Positions 34,900-43,789 of a DNA stretch of 64,000 nucleotides are shown piece after piece. The first letter of the stretch is position 1. Each line of letters opens with the position of its first letter. The stretch comes from Haloferax denitrificans ATCC 35960. Its GTDB lineage: Archaea > Halobacteriota > Halobacteria > Halobacteriales > Haloferacaceae. Under the pieces are notes generated by a model, which worked only from the letters and a program-made list of their open reading frames with translations, did no database searches and was not told the DNA's origin. The stretch lies in NCBI RefSeq assembly GCF_000337795.1, contig NZ_AOLP01000012.1:124001-188000 (forward strand), given 5' to 3'. The position numbers were made by a program, and so were the translations under genes.

Positions 34900-34920
34900 C
34901 CGTGCGCACTTACCGCACGG
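34900..34920. promoter_or_regulatory. Inverted repeat at the SDR transcription start
   Basis: CCGTGCG-N7-CGCACGG is a perfect 7-base inverted repeat ending two bases before the ATG at 34923. An AATTATG TATA-like element lies just upstream (34891-34897), so the repeat covers the expected transcription start. It suits a repressor site or a hairpin at the very 5' end of the mRNA. Confidence 0.4.
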
Positions 34921-34922
34921 AC

Positions 34923-35630
34923 ATGGACGTGGTATTCGATTTCGACGGAACCGTAGCTCTCGTGACCGGTGCGAGCGGCGCGCTCGGTGGCGCGGTCGCC
35001 CGCGCGTTCTACGAAGCGGGCGCGTCGGTCGCGGCCGCGGACGTGGTCGAACCCGACGACGAGGACGGCTTCTTCGAGTCCGAGGAGGTTCGGTTCTACG
35101 AGGGCGATTTCACCGACGAGGACGACGTGGCACGCGTCGTCGACAGCGTCGTCTCCGACTTCGGCCGCCTCGACCACCTCGCCAACATCGCCGGGACGTG
35201 GCGCGGCGGGACGCCGGTCGACGAGACGGACGCGGACACCTTCGACTTCCTGTTCGACGTGAACCTCAAGACGATGTTCCTCGCGTCGAAACACGCGATT
35301 CCGCACCTCCGCGAGACCGAGGGGTCCGTCGTGAGCGTCTCGGCCCGCTCGTCGCTTTCGGGCGGCGAGGGCGACGGCGTCTACCGGGCGTCGAAGGCCG
35401 GCGTGCGCCTGCTCACCGAAACCATCGCCGAGGAGAACCGCGGGATCGTGCGCGCGAACGCGGTCATGCCGAGCGTCATCGACACGCCGATGAACCGCGA
35501 GATGATGGCCGACGCCGACTTCGACGCGTGGGTGAAACCCGAGGAAATCGCCCGAACCGTTCTCGCGCTCTGTTCGGACGCGACTCCCGTGACGAGCGGC
35601 GCGGCCGTCCCGGTGTACGGCGAGGCCTGA
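34923..35630 (+). CDS. Short-chain dehydrogenase/reductase
   Basis: A 235-residue SDR. Cofactor motif TGASGALGG near residue 12, NIAGTWRGG (NNAG equivalent), and the catalytic Ser-Tyr-Lys set in VSARSSLSGGEGDGVYRASKAG. An acidic residue after beta-2 (AADVVEPDD) favours NAD. The substrate is unknown. I chose ATG 34923; a GTG at 34902 is in frame but lies inside the inverted repeat. Follows the quinone reductase-like gene by about 100 bases. Confidence 0.9.
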   Translation: MDVVFDFDGTVALVTGASGALGGAVARAFYEAGASVAAADVVEPDDEDGFFESEEVRFYEGDFTDEDDVARVVDSVVSDFGRLDHLANIAGTWRGGTPVDETDADTFDFLFDVNLKTMFLASKHAIPHLRETEGSVVSVSARSSLSGGEGDGVYRASKAGVRLLTETIAEENRGIVRANAVMPSVIDTPMNREMMADADFDAWVKPEEIARTVLALCSDATPVTSGAAVPVYGEA

Positions 35631-35639
35631 GTCGCCTGA

Positions 35640-35662
35640 CTCGTGGCAACATTCGCCACGAG
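35640..35662. terminator. Hairpin after the SDR gene
   Basis: CTCGTGGC-N7-GCCACGAG, a perfect 8-base inverted repeat ten bases after the SDR stop codon, followed about 30 bases later by TTTTT. It probably forms the 3' end of the SDR mRNA. Confidence 0.45.
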
Positions 35663-35881
35663 AGGGTATGGCATTCGTTTCGGTGCGCACGAATTTTTAC
35701 GCGGTACGCAAGGGATTCACGAACACGACACTCGTTAGAAAAATGAGGATACTTAGGGGATAAATTCGGACGAACGCGACACAGACTATAGTTGGTTGGA
35801 GAATTATGTTGATTTTCGCTCCGATATGCGACGGCATACCGCGTCATTTATCAGGCCCACATCGGCAACAGGGTGATAGAC

Positions 35882-37219
35882 ATGACCGAACGTGAAACGT
35901 GGGCAACCAGGGCAGGGTTCATCCTCGCGGCCGTCGGCAGTGCGGTCGGCCTCGGGAACATCTGGCAGTTCCCGTTCAAGACCGCCGAGTTCGGCGGTGC
36001 CTCCTTCCTGATCGTCTACCTCGTCGCGGCGCTCGGCATCGGCCTCCCGGCCATCCTCGCCGAGTTCGTCATCGGACGCAAAGCCAACCTGAACACCATC
36101 AGCGCCTTCGAGAAACTCGGCTACAAGGAGTGGCGCGTCGTCGGTGCCGTCGGCCTGTTCACCGGCTTCTGGATTCTGTCGTACTACAGCGTCGTCGGCG
36201 GCTGGGTCCTCCGGTACATCGGCGGGAGCCTGACGGGCGCGTACTTCGCCGCTCCCGCGGAGTACTTCGGTCAGGTGTCCGCCGGGATGGACGCGCTCGC
36301 GCTCCACGCCGTCTTCATGGCGCTCGTCGTCGGCATCGTCGCCGCGGGCATCGAAGACGGCATCGAGAAGGCGACGAAGCTGATGGTGCCGAGCATCGTC
36401 GTCATCCTCGCCGCGCTCGCCGTCTTCGCCTTCACGCTCCCCGGCGCGTCGGCGGGCTACGCGTACTTCCTCTCGCCCGACTTCAACGCGCTGTCGGAGA
36501 ACTTCGCCGAAATCGTCCCCTTCGCCGTCGGCCAGGCGTTCTTCTCGCTGTCGCTCGGCATGGGCGCGATGATTACCTACGCCTCCTACATCGACGGCGA
36601 CCAGAGCCTGTTCGGCGACGGTATCACCATCGTCTTCCTGAACAGCTTCGTCGGCATCCTCGCCGGGCTCGTCGTCCTCCCGCTCCTGTTCGCGCAGGGC
36701 ATCGACCCCAACACGAGCGGGGCGGGCGCGGTGTTCATCAGCGTCGCCGGCGCGTTCGGCGACATCCCCGGCGGCCAGATAGTCGGCCTCGTCTTCTTCG
36801 CGGTCGTGCTCATCGCGGCGCTCTCGTCGGCGATTAGCCTGCTCGAAGTCGTCGTCTCGTGGGCCATCGACAACTACGACGTGTCCCGCCCGCAGATGGC
36901 CGTCGGCCTCGGCGGCGTCATCTTCCTGCTCGGCGTCCCCTCGGCCATCGACACCGCGTGGCTCGGCTGGTTCGACACGCTCGCCTACCAGCTTCTCCTC
37001 CCGCTTTCGGTCCTCGGCATCCTCGTCTTCGCGGCGTGGGTCTACGGCGCGCCCGCCATCGACGAACTGATGAAGGGGAGCGGACTCGGCGAGGGCGTCG
37101 GCCTGACGTGGCTCTGGCTCGCCCGCACGCTCGTTATCGTCGCCGTCGTGGCGACGCTCGCCCTCGGCCTCCAGACGCTGTTCCTCGGCGAGAGCCCGGC
37201 TATCATCCCGCCCCTCTGA
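35882..37219 (+). CDS. Sodium-dependent transporter, NSS/SNF family (copy 1)
   Basis: A 445-residue neurotransmitter:sodium symporter with about 11 helices. The first helix motif GFILAAVGSAVGLGNIWQFP is the LeuT-type Na+ and substrate site. LSLGMGAMITYASYI is helix 6-like. Substrates in the family are amino acids and related compounds. A TATA-like CATTTATCA lies about 35 bases upstream. I used ATG 35882 (MTERETWATR). A paralogue follows at 37392 on the same strand. Confidence 0.93.
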   Translation: MTERETWATRAGFILAAVGSAVGLGNIWQFPFKTAEFGGASFLIVYLVAALGIGLPAILAEFVIGRKANLNTISAFEKLGYKEWRVVGAVGLFTGFWILSYYSVVGGWVLRYIGGSLTGAYFAAPAEYFGQVSAGMDALALHAVFMALVVGIVAAGIEDGIEKATKLMVPSIVVILAALAVFAFTLPGASAGYAYFLSPDFNALSENFAEIVPFAVGQAFFSLSLGMGAMITYASYIDGDQSLFGDGITIVFLNSFVGILAGLVVLPLLFAQGIDPNTSGAGAVFISVAGAFGDIPGGQIVGLVFFAVVLIAALSSAISLLEVVVSWAIDNYDVSRPQMAVGLGGVIFLLGVPSAIDTAWLGWFDTLAYQLLLPLSVLGILVFAAWVYGAPAIDELMKGSGLGEGVGLTWLWLARTLVIVAVVATLALGLQTLFLGESPAIIPPL

Positions 37220-37391
37220 GGCGGCTGACGGTCCCGCTTTTCGAGCGGTTAGGAATCATCGGTAGCGACGCGTATTCTCCGACTATTCGACGGCAATTTT
37301 CACGCGTAGACCACTCAAAACCGTTAAATTTCTCCGATGACGTATCGTCGGTCCGAAAGCCCTTTTACCGGTGGACTGGCAATGGGTGGCA

Positions 37392-38810
37392 ATGACACGA
37401 GAAACATGGGCAACACGGCTCGGGTTCATCCTCGCGGCCGTCGGTAGCGCGGTCGGCCTCGGGAACATCTGGCGGTTCCCGTGGCAGACCGCCGAAAACG
37501 GCGGCAGTGCGTTCCTCGTCGTGTACCTCGGTATCGTCCTCCTCGTCGGCGTCCCCGGACTGCTCGGCGAGTTCGTCATCGGCCGCCGCGCGAAGAAGTC
37601 GCCGGTCGGCGCGCTCCGGGACCTCTCGGGGTCGAACAAGTGGGGTATCGTCGGCGCGTTCTCGGTCGTCACCGGCATCTCGTTGCTCTCGTTCTACAGC
37701 GTCGTCGGCGGGTGGATTATCCGCTATCTCCTCGAAAGCGGGGCCGCGGTCGTCGGCGGGAGTCCCGCGTACTTCACGAATCCGGGCCAGTACTTCGGCG
37801 GCGTCTCCGCCGGCGTCGACGCGGCGCTCTACCATCTCCTGTTTCTCGGCCTGACCGCGCTCATCGTCTTCGCGGGCGTCCGCAAGGGCATCGAACTCGG
37901 CACGAAGGTCATGATGCCCGCCGTGCTCGTCCTCCTCGTCGGCCTCGCCGGCTGGGCCGCGACCCAGCCCAACGCGGCCGCGGGCTACGCCTTCTTCCTC
38001 CGATTCGACCCCTCGGTCATCTCCGAGAACTTCTTCGCCATCCTCGGTCCCGCCGCCGGGCAGGCGCTTTTCACTCTCTCGCTCGGCGCGGGCACGATGA
38101 TAACGTACTCCTCGTACCTCGGCGAGGACCGCTCTCTCCCCTTCGACGGGAGCGCCATCGCCATCCTCAACACGGCGGTCGGGGTCGTCACCGGCCTCGT
38201 CGTCTTCCCGCTTCTGTTCTCGCAGGGCATCAACCCGACCGAGACCGGCACCGGGCCGGGCGCGCTGTTCGTCGGCCTCGCCGGGGCGTTCTCGCAACTC
38301 CCCGCGGGGACGCTCATCGCCACCGCGTTCTTCGCCGTCGTGACGCTCGCGGCGCTGTCGAGCTCCATCAGCATGCTCGAAATCCCCGTCGCGTTCCTCG
38401 TCGACGAGTACGGCGTCTCCCGAAGACGCGCCGTTTCCGGGATGACCGCGCTCGTCGCCGTCACCGGGACCGTCTGCGCGTTCAACCCGAGCATCTTCGG
38501 CTTCGTCGCCGGGCCGCTCGTGAACGTCCTCCTGACCGCCGGCCTCGCCGCGTTCCTCCTGTTCGTCGGCTGGGTCATGGGCCGCGAGGCGCTCGAAGAG
38601 TTCGCCGCGGGCGCGGGCGACTTCGGGAAGTCCCTCGGCACGCCGTGGCTCTTCGCCGTCGGCGTCGTCCTCCCGCTGTTCCTCGTCTTCACGCTCCTCA
38701 CGCACTTCGGCGTGGACACGACCATCGGCTTCTGGCCGACCGTCGCGGTCGCCGTCGTCGCGTCCGCCGCCGCCTTCTTCGGGCTTCGACAGCCCGACTC
38801 GGTCGTCTGA
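37392..38810 (+). CDS. Sodium-dependent transporter, NSS/SNF family (copy 2)
   Basis: A 472-residue paralogue of the preceding gene. N-terminus MTRETWATRLGFILAAVGS then AVGLGNIWRFPW; helix 6 region LSLGAGTMITYSSYLGE. It is longer at the C-terminus by an extra helix (TIGFWPTVAVAVVASAAAFFG). Protein and DNA are nearly identical to copy 1 around the first helix and diverge elsewhere. The 170-base gap between the copies contains its own AT-rich promoter, so they may be separately regulated. Confidence 0.93.
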   Translation: MTRETWATRLGFILAAVGSAVGLGNIWRFPWQTAENGGSAFLVVYLGIVLLVGVPGLLGEFVIGRRAKKSPVGALRDLSGSNKWGIVGAFSVVTGISLLSFYSVVGGWIIRYLLESGAAVVGGSPAYFTNPGQYFGGVSAGVDAALYHLLFLGLTALIVFAGVRKGIELGTKVMMPAVLVLLVGLAGWAATQPNAAAGYAFFLRFDPSVISENFFAILGPAAGQALFTLSLGAGTMITYSSYLGEDRSLPFDGSAIAILNTAVGVVTGLVVFPLLFSQGINPTETGTGPGALFVGLAGAFSQLPAGTLIATAFFAVVTLAALSSSISMLEIPVAFLVDEYGVSRRRAVSGMTALVAVTGTVCAFNPSIFGFVAGPLVNVLLTAGLAAFLLFVGWVMGREALEEFAAGAGDFGKSLGTPWLFAVGVVLPLFLVFTLLTHFGVDTTIGFWPTVAVAVVASAAAFFGLRQPDSVV

Positions 38811-38909
38811 GCGGCGACTCGACCCCCGAACTCCTTGTTTTCCACCGACGAAACCGCGAGGAGCGGCCCGTCCCCGCGCCACCAACTGTGATGATTGTTC
38901 CATCTATTA

Positions 38910-38925
38910 TTCGACAACTGTCGAA
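38910..38925. promoter_or_regulatory. Palindromic operator-like site upstream of pccB
   Basis: TTCGAC-AACT-GTCGAA, a perfect palindrome 77 bases before the pccB ATG. The arms are identical to those before maeB (8534-8549), with the same spacer length and different spacer bases. Conserved arms with a free spacer are what a dimeric regulator site looks like. Confidence 0.55.
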
Positions 38926-39002
38926 GTAAGGGTTGCCGGATTGCGGAACTCCTTTGACCGAGGACTGCGGACCGATGTTTCAATGAGCGAAGGTGGTCTG
39001 GC

Positions 39003-40553
39003 ATGACGATGGAAGACCGGATCGACGAACTCCGCGAGAAGCGCGAGGAAGCCCTGAAGGGCGGCGGCGAGGACCGAATCGCCTCCCAGCACGACAAGGG
39101 CAAGATGACCGCCCGCGAGCGCATCGACTACTTCCTCGACGACGGCACCTTCCGCGAGTTCGACCAGTTCCGGACCCACCGCAACCACAAGTTCGGCATG
39201 GAGGAGACGAAGCTCCCCGGCGACGGCGTCATCACCGGCTACGGCGAGGTCGACGGCCGAACCGTCTTCGTCTTCGCCCACGACTTCACCGTCTTCGGCG
39301 GCTCGCTCGGCGAGGTGTTCGCCGAGAAGGTCTGTAAGGTGATGGACAAGGCGATGGAGGTCGGCGCGCCCGTCGTCGGCCTCAACGACTCCGCCGGCGC
39401 GCGGATTCAGGAGGGCGTCCAGTCGCTCGGCGGCTTCGGCGAAATCTTCCGCCGCAACACCGAGGCGTCGGGCGTCATCCCGCAGATTTCGGCCATCATG
39501 GGCCCCTGCGCGGGCGGCGCGGTGTACTCCCCCGCGCTGACGGACTTCACCTTCATGGTCCGCGACACGAGCCACATGTTCATCACCGGCCCGGACGTCA
39601 TCAAGACGGTCACGGGCGAGGAGGTCACCTTCGACGAGCTCGGCGGCGCGACGACCCACACCTCGACCAGCGGGGTCGCCCACTTCGCCACCGACACCGA
39701 GGAACAGGCGCTCGACGACATCCGCCACCTGCTTTCGTATCTCCCGCAGAACAACGTCGAGGACCCGCCGCGCGTCGAGCCGTGGGACGACCCCGAGCGC
39801 GTCGACGACGGCCTCGCCGAGGTCGTGCCCGACCAGCCCCGCAAGCCCTACGACATCCACGACGTGCTCGACGGCGTCCTCGACGAGGGCTCCTTCTTCG
39901 GCGTCCAGGAGGACTTCGCGAAGAACATCGTCGTCGGCTTCGGCCGCCTCGACGGCCGCTCGGTCGGCATCGTCGCCAACCAGCCCCGCGTGAACGCCGG
40001 CACCCTCAACATCGAGGCCTCCGAGAAGGGCGCGCGCTTCATCCGCTTTTGCGACTCCTTCAACATCCCCATCCTCTCGTTCGTGGACGTGCCCGGCTTC
40101 CTGCCCGGCACCGACCAAGAACACAACGGCATCATCCGCCACGGCGCGAAGCTCCTCTATGCCTACTCCGAGGCGACGGTCCCCCTCATGACCGTCATCA
40201 CGCGCAAGGCCTACGGCGGCGCGTACGACGTGATGGCCTCGAAGCACCTCGGCGCGGACGTGAACTACGCGTGGCCGACCGCCGAAATCGCCGTGATGGG
40301 CCCGCAGGGCGCGGTCAACATCCTCTACCGCGACGAACTCGACGCCGCGGACGACCCCGACGCCCGCCGCGACGAACTCATCGAGGAGTACCGCGAGGAG
40401 TTCGCCAACCCCTACACCGCCGCGGACCGCGGCTTCATCGACGACGTCATCGAACCCGGCGAGACCCGCGAGCGCCTCATCTCCGACCTCCGGATGCTGA
40501 ACTCCAAGCGCAAGTCCCAACCCGACAAGAAACACGGCAACATCCCGCTATGA
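39003..40553 (+). CDS. pccB: Propionyl/acyl-CoA carboxylase, carboxyltransferase subunit
   Basis: A 516-residue biotin-dependent carboxyltransferase that moves CO2 from carboxybiotin to an acyl-CoA. Seen: [56 protein letters not shown] (acyl-CoA oxyanion loop), [14 protein letters not shown] and, in the second half, [27 protein letters not shown] and [13 protein letters not shown]. Its partner pccA is at 51591-53390. Its stop overlaps the start of pccX (ATGA). Propionyl-CoA is the likeliest substrate, by analogy with H. mediterranei. Confidence 0.93.
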   Translation: MTMEDRIDELREKREEALKGGGEDRIASQHDKGKMTARERIDYFLDDGTFREFDQFRTHRNHKFGMEETKLPGDGVITGYGEVDGRTVFVFAHDFTVFGGSLGEVFAEKVCKVMDKAMEVGAPVVGLNDSAGARIQEGVQSLGGFGEIFRRNTEASGVIPQISAIMGPCAGGAVYSPALTDFTFMVRDTSHMFITGPDVIKTVTGEEVTFDELGGATTHTSTSGVAHFATDTEEQALDDIRHLLSYLPQNNVEDPPRVEPWDDPERVDDGLAEVVPDQPRKPYDIHDVLDGVLDEGSFFGVQEDFAKNIVVGFGRLDGRSVGIVANQPRVNAGTLNIEASEKGARFIRFCDSFNIPILSFVDVPGFLPGTDQEHNGIIRHGAKLLYAYSEATVPLMTVITRKAYGGAYDVMASKHLGADVNYAWPTAEIAVMGPQGAVNILYRDELDAADDPDARRDELIEEYREEFANPYTAADRGFIDDVIEPGETRERLISDLRMLNSKRKSQPDKKHGNIPL

Positions 40554-40819
40554 GCGGCGAACTGCTGTCGGGGCTGTCGATTCCGGACGACGCCGACGCC
40601 GAGGAGGCCGCGGCCATCGCCGCCGCCGTCGGCGCGCATCTCCACGACCAGTCGGTCGCCGCGGCCGCCGCGGCCGCAGACGACGGCGAGGAGACGTGGA
40701 ACGAAAAGCGCTGGCGGTACGCCGGCCGCCTCGAATCGGTCACGGGCTGTGGCCGCCGCGTCCCCGCCGGCGCGCCGACCGACGGGTGGGCCGCCTCGGG
40801 CCGCGTCGACCGGTTCTGA
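40550..40819 (+). CDS. pccX: Small subunit of the acyl-CoA carboxylase (PccX-like)
   Basis: An 89-residue protein translationally coupled to pccB. It has an acidic and Ala-rich middle ([22 protein letters not shown], split over about 19-42) and a C-terminal motif [19 protein letters not shown] resembling acyl-CoA carboxylase epsilon subunits. A small third subunit named PccX is known for the haloarchaeal propionyl-CoA carboxylase. The coupling and motif make this assignment likely. Confidence 0.8.
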   Translation: MSGELLSGLSIPDDADAEEAAAIAAAVGAHLHDQSVAAAAAAADDGEETWNEKRWRYAGRLESVTGCGRRVPAGAPTDGWAASGRVDRF

Positions 40820-40882
40820 GTCCGGGCGCTGGGATTTCACGGCAGAAAATTCACATTCTCTTCCGACGTTCGTTCGTCCGAT

Positions 40883-41185
40883 ATGGTCCAATCCGCGCTC
40901 GTCTGGCTGTTTCTCAACGCCGTTCTCGCCGGCTTCGCCGCCGTCGCGGTCGCGGCACACTACGCCGACGAGGGCGAACCCGACTTCGTCTCCGCGGCGC
41001 TCACCGCCGTCTTCGCGGGGACCTGCATCGAACTCGGAATGGCGAACGGCTACCTCCCCGACGGCGTCCTCCCGACTGTCGCCGTCGGCGTCTGCATCGC
41101 CGTCGCCCTCGTCTCGGTCGCGCTCGGCGTGAAACGCGACCAGACGGCGTTTCAGGCGTTCCGCGGCGAGCGTCGGGCTCGGTAG
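40883..41185 (+). CDS. Small membrane protein, unknown function
   Basis: A 100-residue protein with three hydrophobic helices (WLFLNAVLAGFAAVAVAAHY, SAALTAVFAGTCIELG, TVAVGVCIAVALVSVALGV) and a basic C-terminus. An AT-rich TATA-like stretch (GAAAATTCACATTC) lies about 35 bases upstream. Its stop codon is one base from the stop of the convergent glycerophosphodiesterase gene. No family recognised. Confidence 0.7.
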   Translation: MVQSALVWLFLNAVLAGFAAVAVAAHYADEGEPDFVSAALTAVFAGTCIELGMANGYLPDGVLPTVAVGVCIAVALVSVALGVKRDQTAFQAFRGERRAR

Positions 41186-41186
41186 T

Positions 41187-41843
41187 TCACTCCGCGAGCG
41201 CCGGGTCGTCGACGACGACGCCGTCGACGCCGTACTCCCGGAGTCGCCGAACTATCTCGCGGTCGGGAACCGTCCACGCGTTGACCTCGAAGCCGCGGTC
41301 GTGGGCCTCCTCGACCCGCGCCGACGAGAGGAGGTCGTAGTGCGGGTGGACGGCCGCGCAGTCGAGGTCGGAAGCGACCGACAGCGACTCCGCCCAGTCG
41401 GACGCGAAGAGGAACGCGACCGGGAGCGCGCTCGTCTCGCGCACCTCGCGGAGCGCCTCGGCGTCGAACGACGAGACGAGTATCTCGTTTCCCGCGTCGC
41501 CGACCACGGCCGCGAGGTCGTCTGCGAGGCCGCGTTCCTTCAGTTCGACGTTGACCGCGACGCGGGCGGGGAGGGCGTCGAACACCGCGGCGAGCGTCGG
41601 AACCGACTCCTCGGAGTCGCCGATTGTGAGTTCTTGGAGGTCCGCGAGGCTCGTCTCGGCGACGCGGCCGGCCGCGTCGGTCAGGCGGTCGAGCGTCTCG
41701 TCGTGGAAGACGACGAGTTCGCCGGAGCCACAGCGTCGGACGTCGAGTTCGACCCAGTCGAGTCGCGTCGCGGCCGCGTCGAAGGCGGCGAGCGTGTTCT
41801 CGGGGGCGAGGGCGGGACAGCCGCGGTGACCGATGACGCGCAT
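41187..41843 (-). CDS. ugpQ: Glycerophosphodiester phosphodiesterase
   Basis: A 218-residue TIM-barrel GDPD that hydrolyses glycerophosphodiesters to glycerol phosphate and an alcohol. Seen: the catalytic HRGCPALAPENTLAAF at the N-terminus, the metal pair in DWVELDVRRC, FHDETLDRLTDAAG with the second catalytic His, and NVELKERG. No signal peptide, so it is cytosolic. In haloarchaea it would feed glycerol-based carbon or lipid turnover. Confidence 0.93.
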   Translation of the reverse strand: MRVIGHRGCPALAPENTLAAFDAAATRLDWVELDVRRCGSGELVVFHDETLDRLTDAAGRVAETSLADLQELTIGDSEESVPTLAAVFDALPARVAVNVELKERGLADDLAAVVGDAGNEILVSSFDAEALREVRETSALPVAFLFASDWAESLSVASDLDCAAVHPHYDLLSSARVEEAHDRGFEVNAWTVPDREIVRRLREYGVDGVVVDDPALAE

Positions 41844-41930
41844 GTCGGTACGTCGCGGGAGGGCGGCCTAAACGCTTCCTCCGGACCGGTCGAAAGCGCT
41901 CGGGAGGGGTTCGTTCGGGTATAGTGTACT

Positions 41931-42000
41931 GGGGACCGACGCGTGCGGGGCCACGCGCCCGCGGTCCCCGGCGCGCGGACCGGCGCGGCCGCTCCGCGCG
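41931..42000 (-). ncRNA. Two adjacent GC-rich hairpins downstream of rps17e (possible structured RNA)
   Basis: Hairpin A: outer arms GGGGACCG (41931-41938) and CGGTCCCC (41962-41969), inner arms CGCGTG (41940-41945) and CACGCG (41952-41957). Hairpin B: CGCGCGGA (41972-41979) and TCCGCGCG (41993-42000). They lie 45-115 bases after the rps17e stop in its sense. They may be the structured 3' end of the operon transcript or an independent small RNA; a TATA-like GGGTATAGTG exists at 41917-41926 on the plus strand. Orientation is uncertain. Confidence 0.35.
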
Positions 42001-42044
42001 GGCTGGAGAAGATGTGTTCGCAGAGAGAATCGACTGACTCGAAC

Positions 42045-42233
42045 TTACGCGCCCTGGCCGCCCTTCTTGCGCGTGATGTAGCCGGCGATGCGGTTGCGGA
42101 CGCCCTTCGACTCGACCGTGGTCAGTTCCTCGACGCTGTCCTTGTTCGTCTCGAAGTCCGTGTTGAACGCCTGCGGGTATCGCTCCAGCAGGATGTTACC
42201 AAGCTGCTTGACGTACTTGGGCTTGATTGCCAT
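42045..42233 (-). CDS. rps17e: 30S ribosomal protein S17e
   Basis: A 62-residue small-subunit ribosomal protein. MAIKPKYVKQLGNILLERYP then FNTDFETNKDSVEELT is the full S17e pattern, and the Lys/Gly tail (GYITRKKGGQGA) contacts rRNA. This archaeal/eukaryotic protein is absent from bacteria. It is the last gene of the cofD operon, 24 bases after DUF447, so a housekeeping translation gene is coupled to a cofactor cluster. Confidence 0.97.
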   Translation of the reverse strand: MAIKPKYVKQLGNILLERYPQAFNTDFETNKDSVEELTTVESKGVRNRIAGYITRKKGGQGA

Positions 42234-42257
42234 GTCGGAAGATTCCCCGGACGAACA

Positions 42258-42932
42258 CTAAAACGATTCGTTCCGTCTCGCGGCCGCCCGCTCGCGCCAG
42301 CCCGCCAACTCGTCGATTCGCGCGAACGCCTCGCGCTCTCTTTTCCCGCCGCATTTCTCGACCGTCTCGGCGAAGTAGTCGAGCCGGTCAAGCAGGTCGC
42401 CGGTGTCGAACACCGGCACGTCGAGGCGCGAGGCCGCCACCGTCGCGTCGACGACCGCGCCGAAGCCGCGGTTGATGGTGAACGGCCGGGTCCGCTCGAC
42501 CGCGGCGTCGACGGGTCGGAGTTCCCACGTCTCCCACTCGGTCCCGCCGTCCTCGCCGGACTCAACCGGCGCCGCCTCGACTTCGGCCCACGCGTCGGCC
42601 GAGTCGAGGACCGGCAACTCCCGCTCGTAGATGGTCATCGCGGCCTCGACGAACGCCCGCGGGTCGGAGACGAACTGGACGACGCCGCCGCCCTGCCGGT
42701 GGAAGTTCCGACGGGTCCGGGTGTTGCCCCACGTCGTCGCGGTCGCCAGCGGTGGCGACCCGGAGGACACGCCGGCGGGAGCGTCGCGGGTCTCCGGCGC
42801 GTGGACGCCGAGCGCCGCGAAGTTCCACCGGTCGTTCGGCCCGAGCGTGGCGACGACCGTCTCGGTGACGCCGCGGAGTTCGACGGGCCAGTCAACCGCG
42901 CTGTCGGGGCCGGATTCGCGCTCGTCGCTCAC
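42258..42932 (-). CDS. DUF447 family protein
   Basis: A 224-residue protein. WPVELRGVTETVVATLGPNDRWNFAALGV and TTWGNTRTRRNFHRQGGGVVQFVSDPRAFVEAAM (each split in the real chain) match the DUF447 fold, a split-barrel flavin-reductase-like domain. TINRGFGAVVDATVAASRLDV starts the C-terminal half. Biochemical function is unknown to me; the fold suggests FMN or F420 binding. The start overlaps the CitG-like stop by four bases (ATGA). The family is archaeal and also seen with methanopterin-type C1 genes in methylotrophs. Confidence 0.85.
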   Translation of the reverse strand: MSDERESGPDSAVDWPVELRGVTETVVATLGPNDRWNFAALGVHAPETRDAPAGVSSGSPPLATATTWGNTRTRRNFHRQGGGVVQFVSDPRAFVEAAMTIYERELPVLDSADAWAEVEAAPVESGEDGGTEWETWELRPVDAAVERTRPFTINRGFGAVVDATVAASRLDVPVFDTGDLLDRLDYFAETVEKCGGKREREAFARIDELAGWRERAAARRNESF

Positions 42933-43789
42933 AGCGGGACCCCCCGCTCCAGCGCGACGAACGTCGCCGCGCAGGCGATGTCGGCGGTCGTCCCGGGGTT
43001 GATTCCCTCGGCGACGAACGCCTCGGCCAGTTCCTCGGCCTCACTGAGGTCCGAAACGTCGGCCGCGCGGGCCATCACGTCGCGGGCGACGGCCTCGCCG
43101 TGATTCGTCGCCACGAGCGTATCGGGTTCCTCCGCGAGCAGGTCCAGAAACGCGCGAGCGACGCGGTCGGTGACGGGGCCGTCGTCGGCGAGGATGGTCT
43201 CGGCCGCGCGGAAGGTCCGGGCGAACCCGCCGGTCCACTCGCGGGCGTTGGCGTCGCGGTCGGCGCTCAGGTCCATCACGTCGGAGAGCGTGACTCCGCG
43301 GTCTCGGAGCGCGTCGGCCGCGTCGCCGCCGCGCCGAACGTCGAGGTCCGGGGCGTCCTCGGGCACGTCGCCGACGGCCACGTCGACGTGTTCGAACGCG
43401 CGGTAGAACCCGACCGCGTCGGCGACGGTGGTCGATTCGACCACGTCGGTCGCGCCCGCGGGAGTGAGGTCGCGGTCGTCGTCCGCGGCGGCCCGGACGA
43501 GCGGCACGAGAAGCAGGAGACAGCCGAACTGCGTGTTTCCGCCGCCCTGTCGGCTCATCCCGGCGACCGCCTCCTCGAACGCCTCGCCGACCGGCGCGCC
43601 TGACTCGGCCAGTTCGAGACCGGCCGCGGAGCCGACAGCGCCGGTCAGGAAGTGTTCGAAGTGCAGGTCCGAGAGGTCGCGGCGGCGGTCGACGTTCCCC
43701 GGCTTGGGCGTGCCCGCGACTTCGAGCAAGAGCGCGAGTTCGGCGTGGCGCGCGGGGCCGAACCCGCGGTCGGAGACGGGCGCGACCAT
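42929..43789 (-). CDS. CitG-like triphosphoribosyl-dephospho-CoA synthase family protein
   Basis: A 286-residue protein. ALLLEVAGTPKPGNVDRRRDLSDLHFEHFL (split) holds the family's TPKPGxVD motif and a following conserved Phe, and GGGNTQFGCLLLLVPL is the second signature. In bacteria CitG makes the 2'-(5''-triphosphoribosyl)-3'-dephospho-CoA precursor of the citrate lyase prosthetic group. Citrate lyase is not evident here, so the archaeal protein probably has another nucleotide substrate. Overlaps the Dus-like gene by one base (TGATG). Confidence 0.87.
   Translation of the reverse strand: MVAPVSDRGFGPARHAELALLLEVAGTPKPGNVDRRRDLSDLHFEHFLTGAVGSAAGLELAESGAPVGEAFEEAVAGMSRQGGGNTQFGCLLLLVPLVRAAADDDRDLTPAGATDVVESTTVADAVGFYRAFEHVDVAVGDVPEDAPDLDVRRGGDAADALRDRGVTLSDVMDLSADRDANAREWTGGFARTFRAAETILADDGPVTDRVARAFLDLLAEEPDTLVATNHGEAVARDVMARAADVSDLSEAEELAEAFVAEGINPGTTADIACAATFVALERGVPL

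Noticed and set aside
41946-42060. Possible RNase P or C/D box RNA beside rps17e
   Set aside because: The gap is too short for RNase P RNA and no paired C (RTGATGA) and D (CTGA) boxes at proper spacing are present; recorded only as hairpins.
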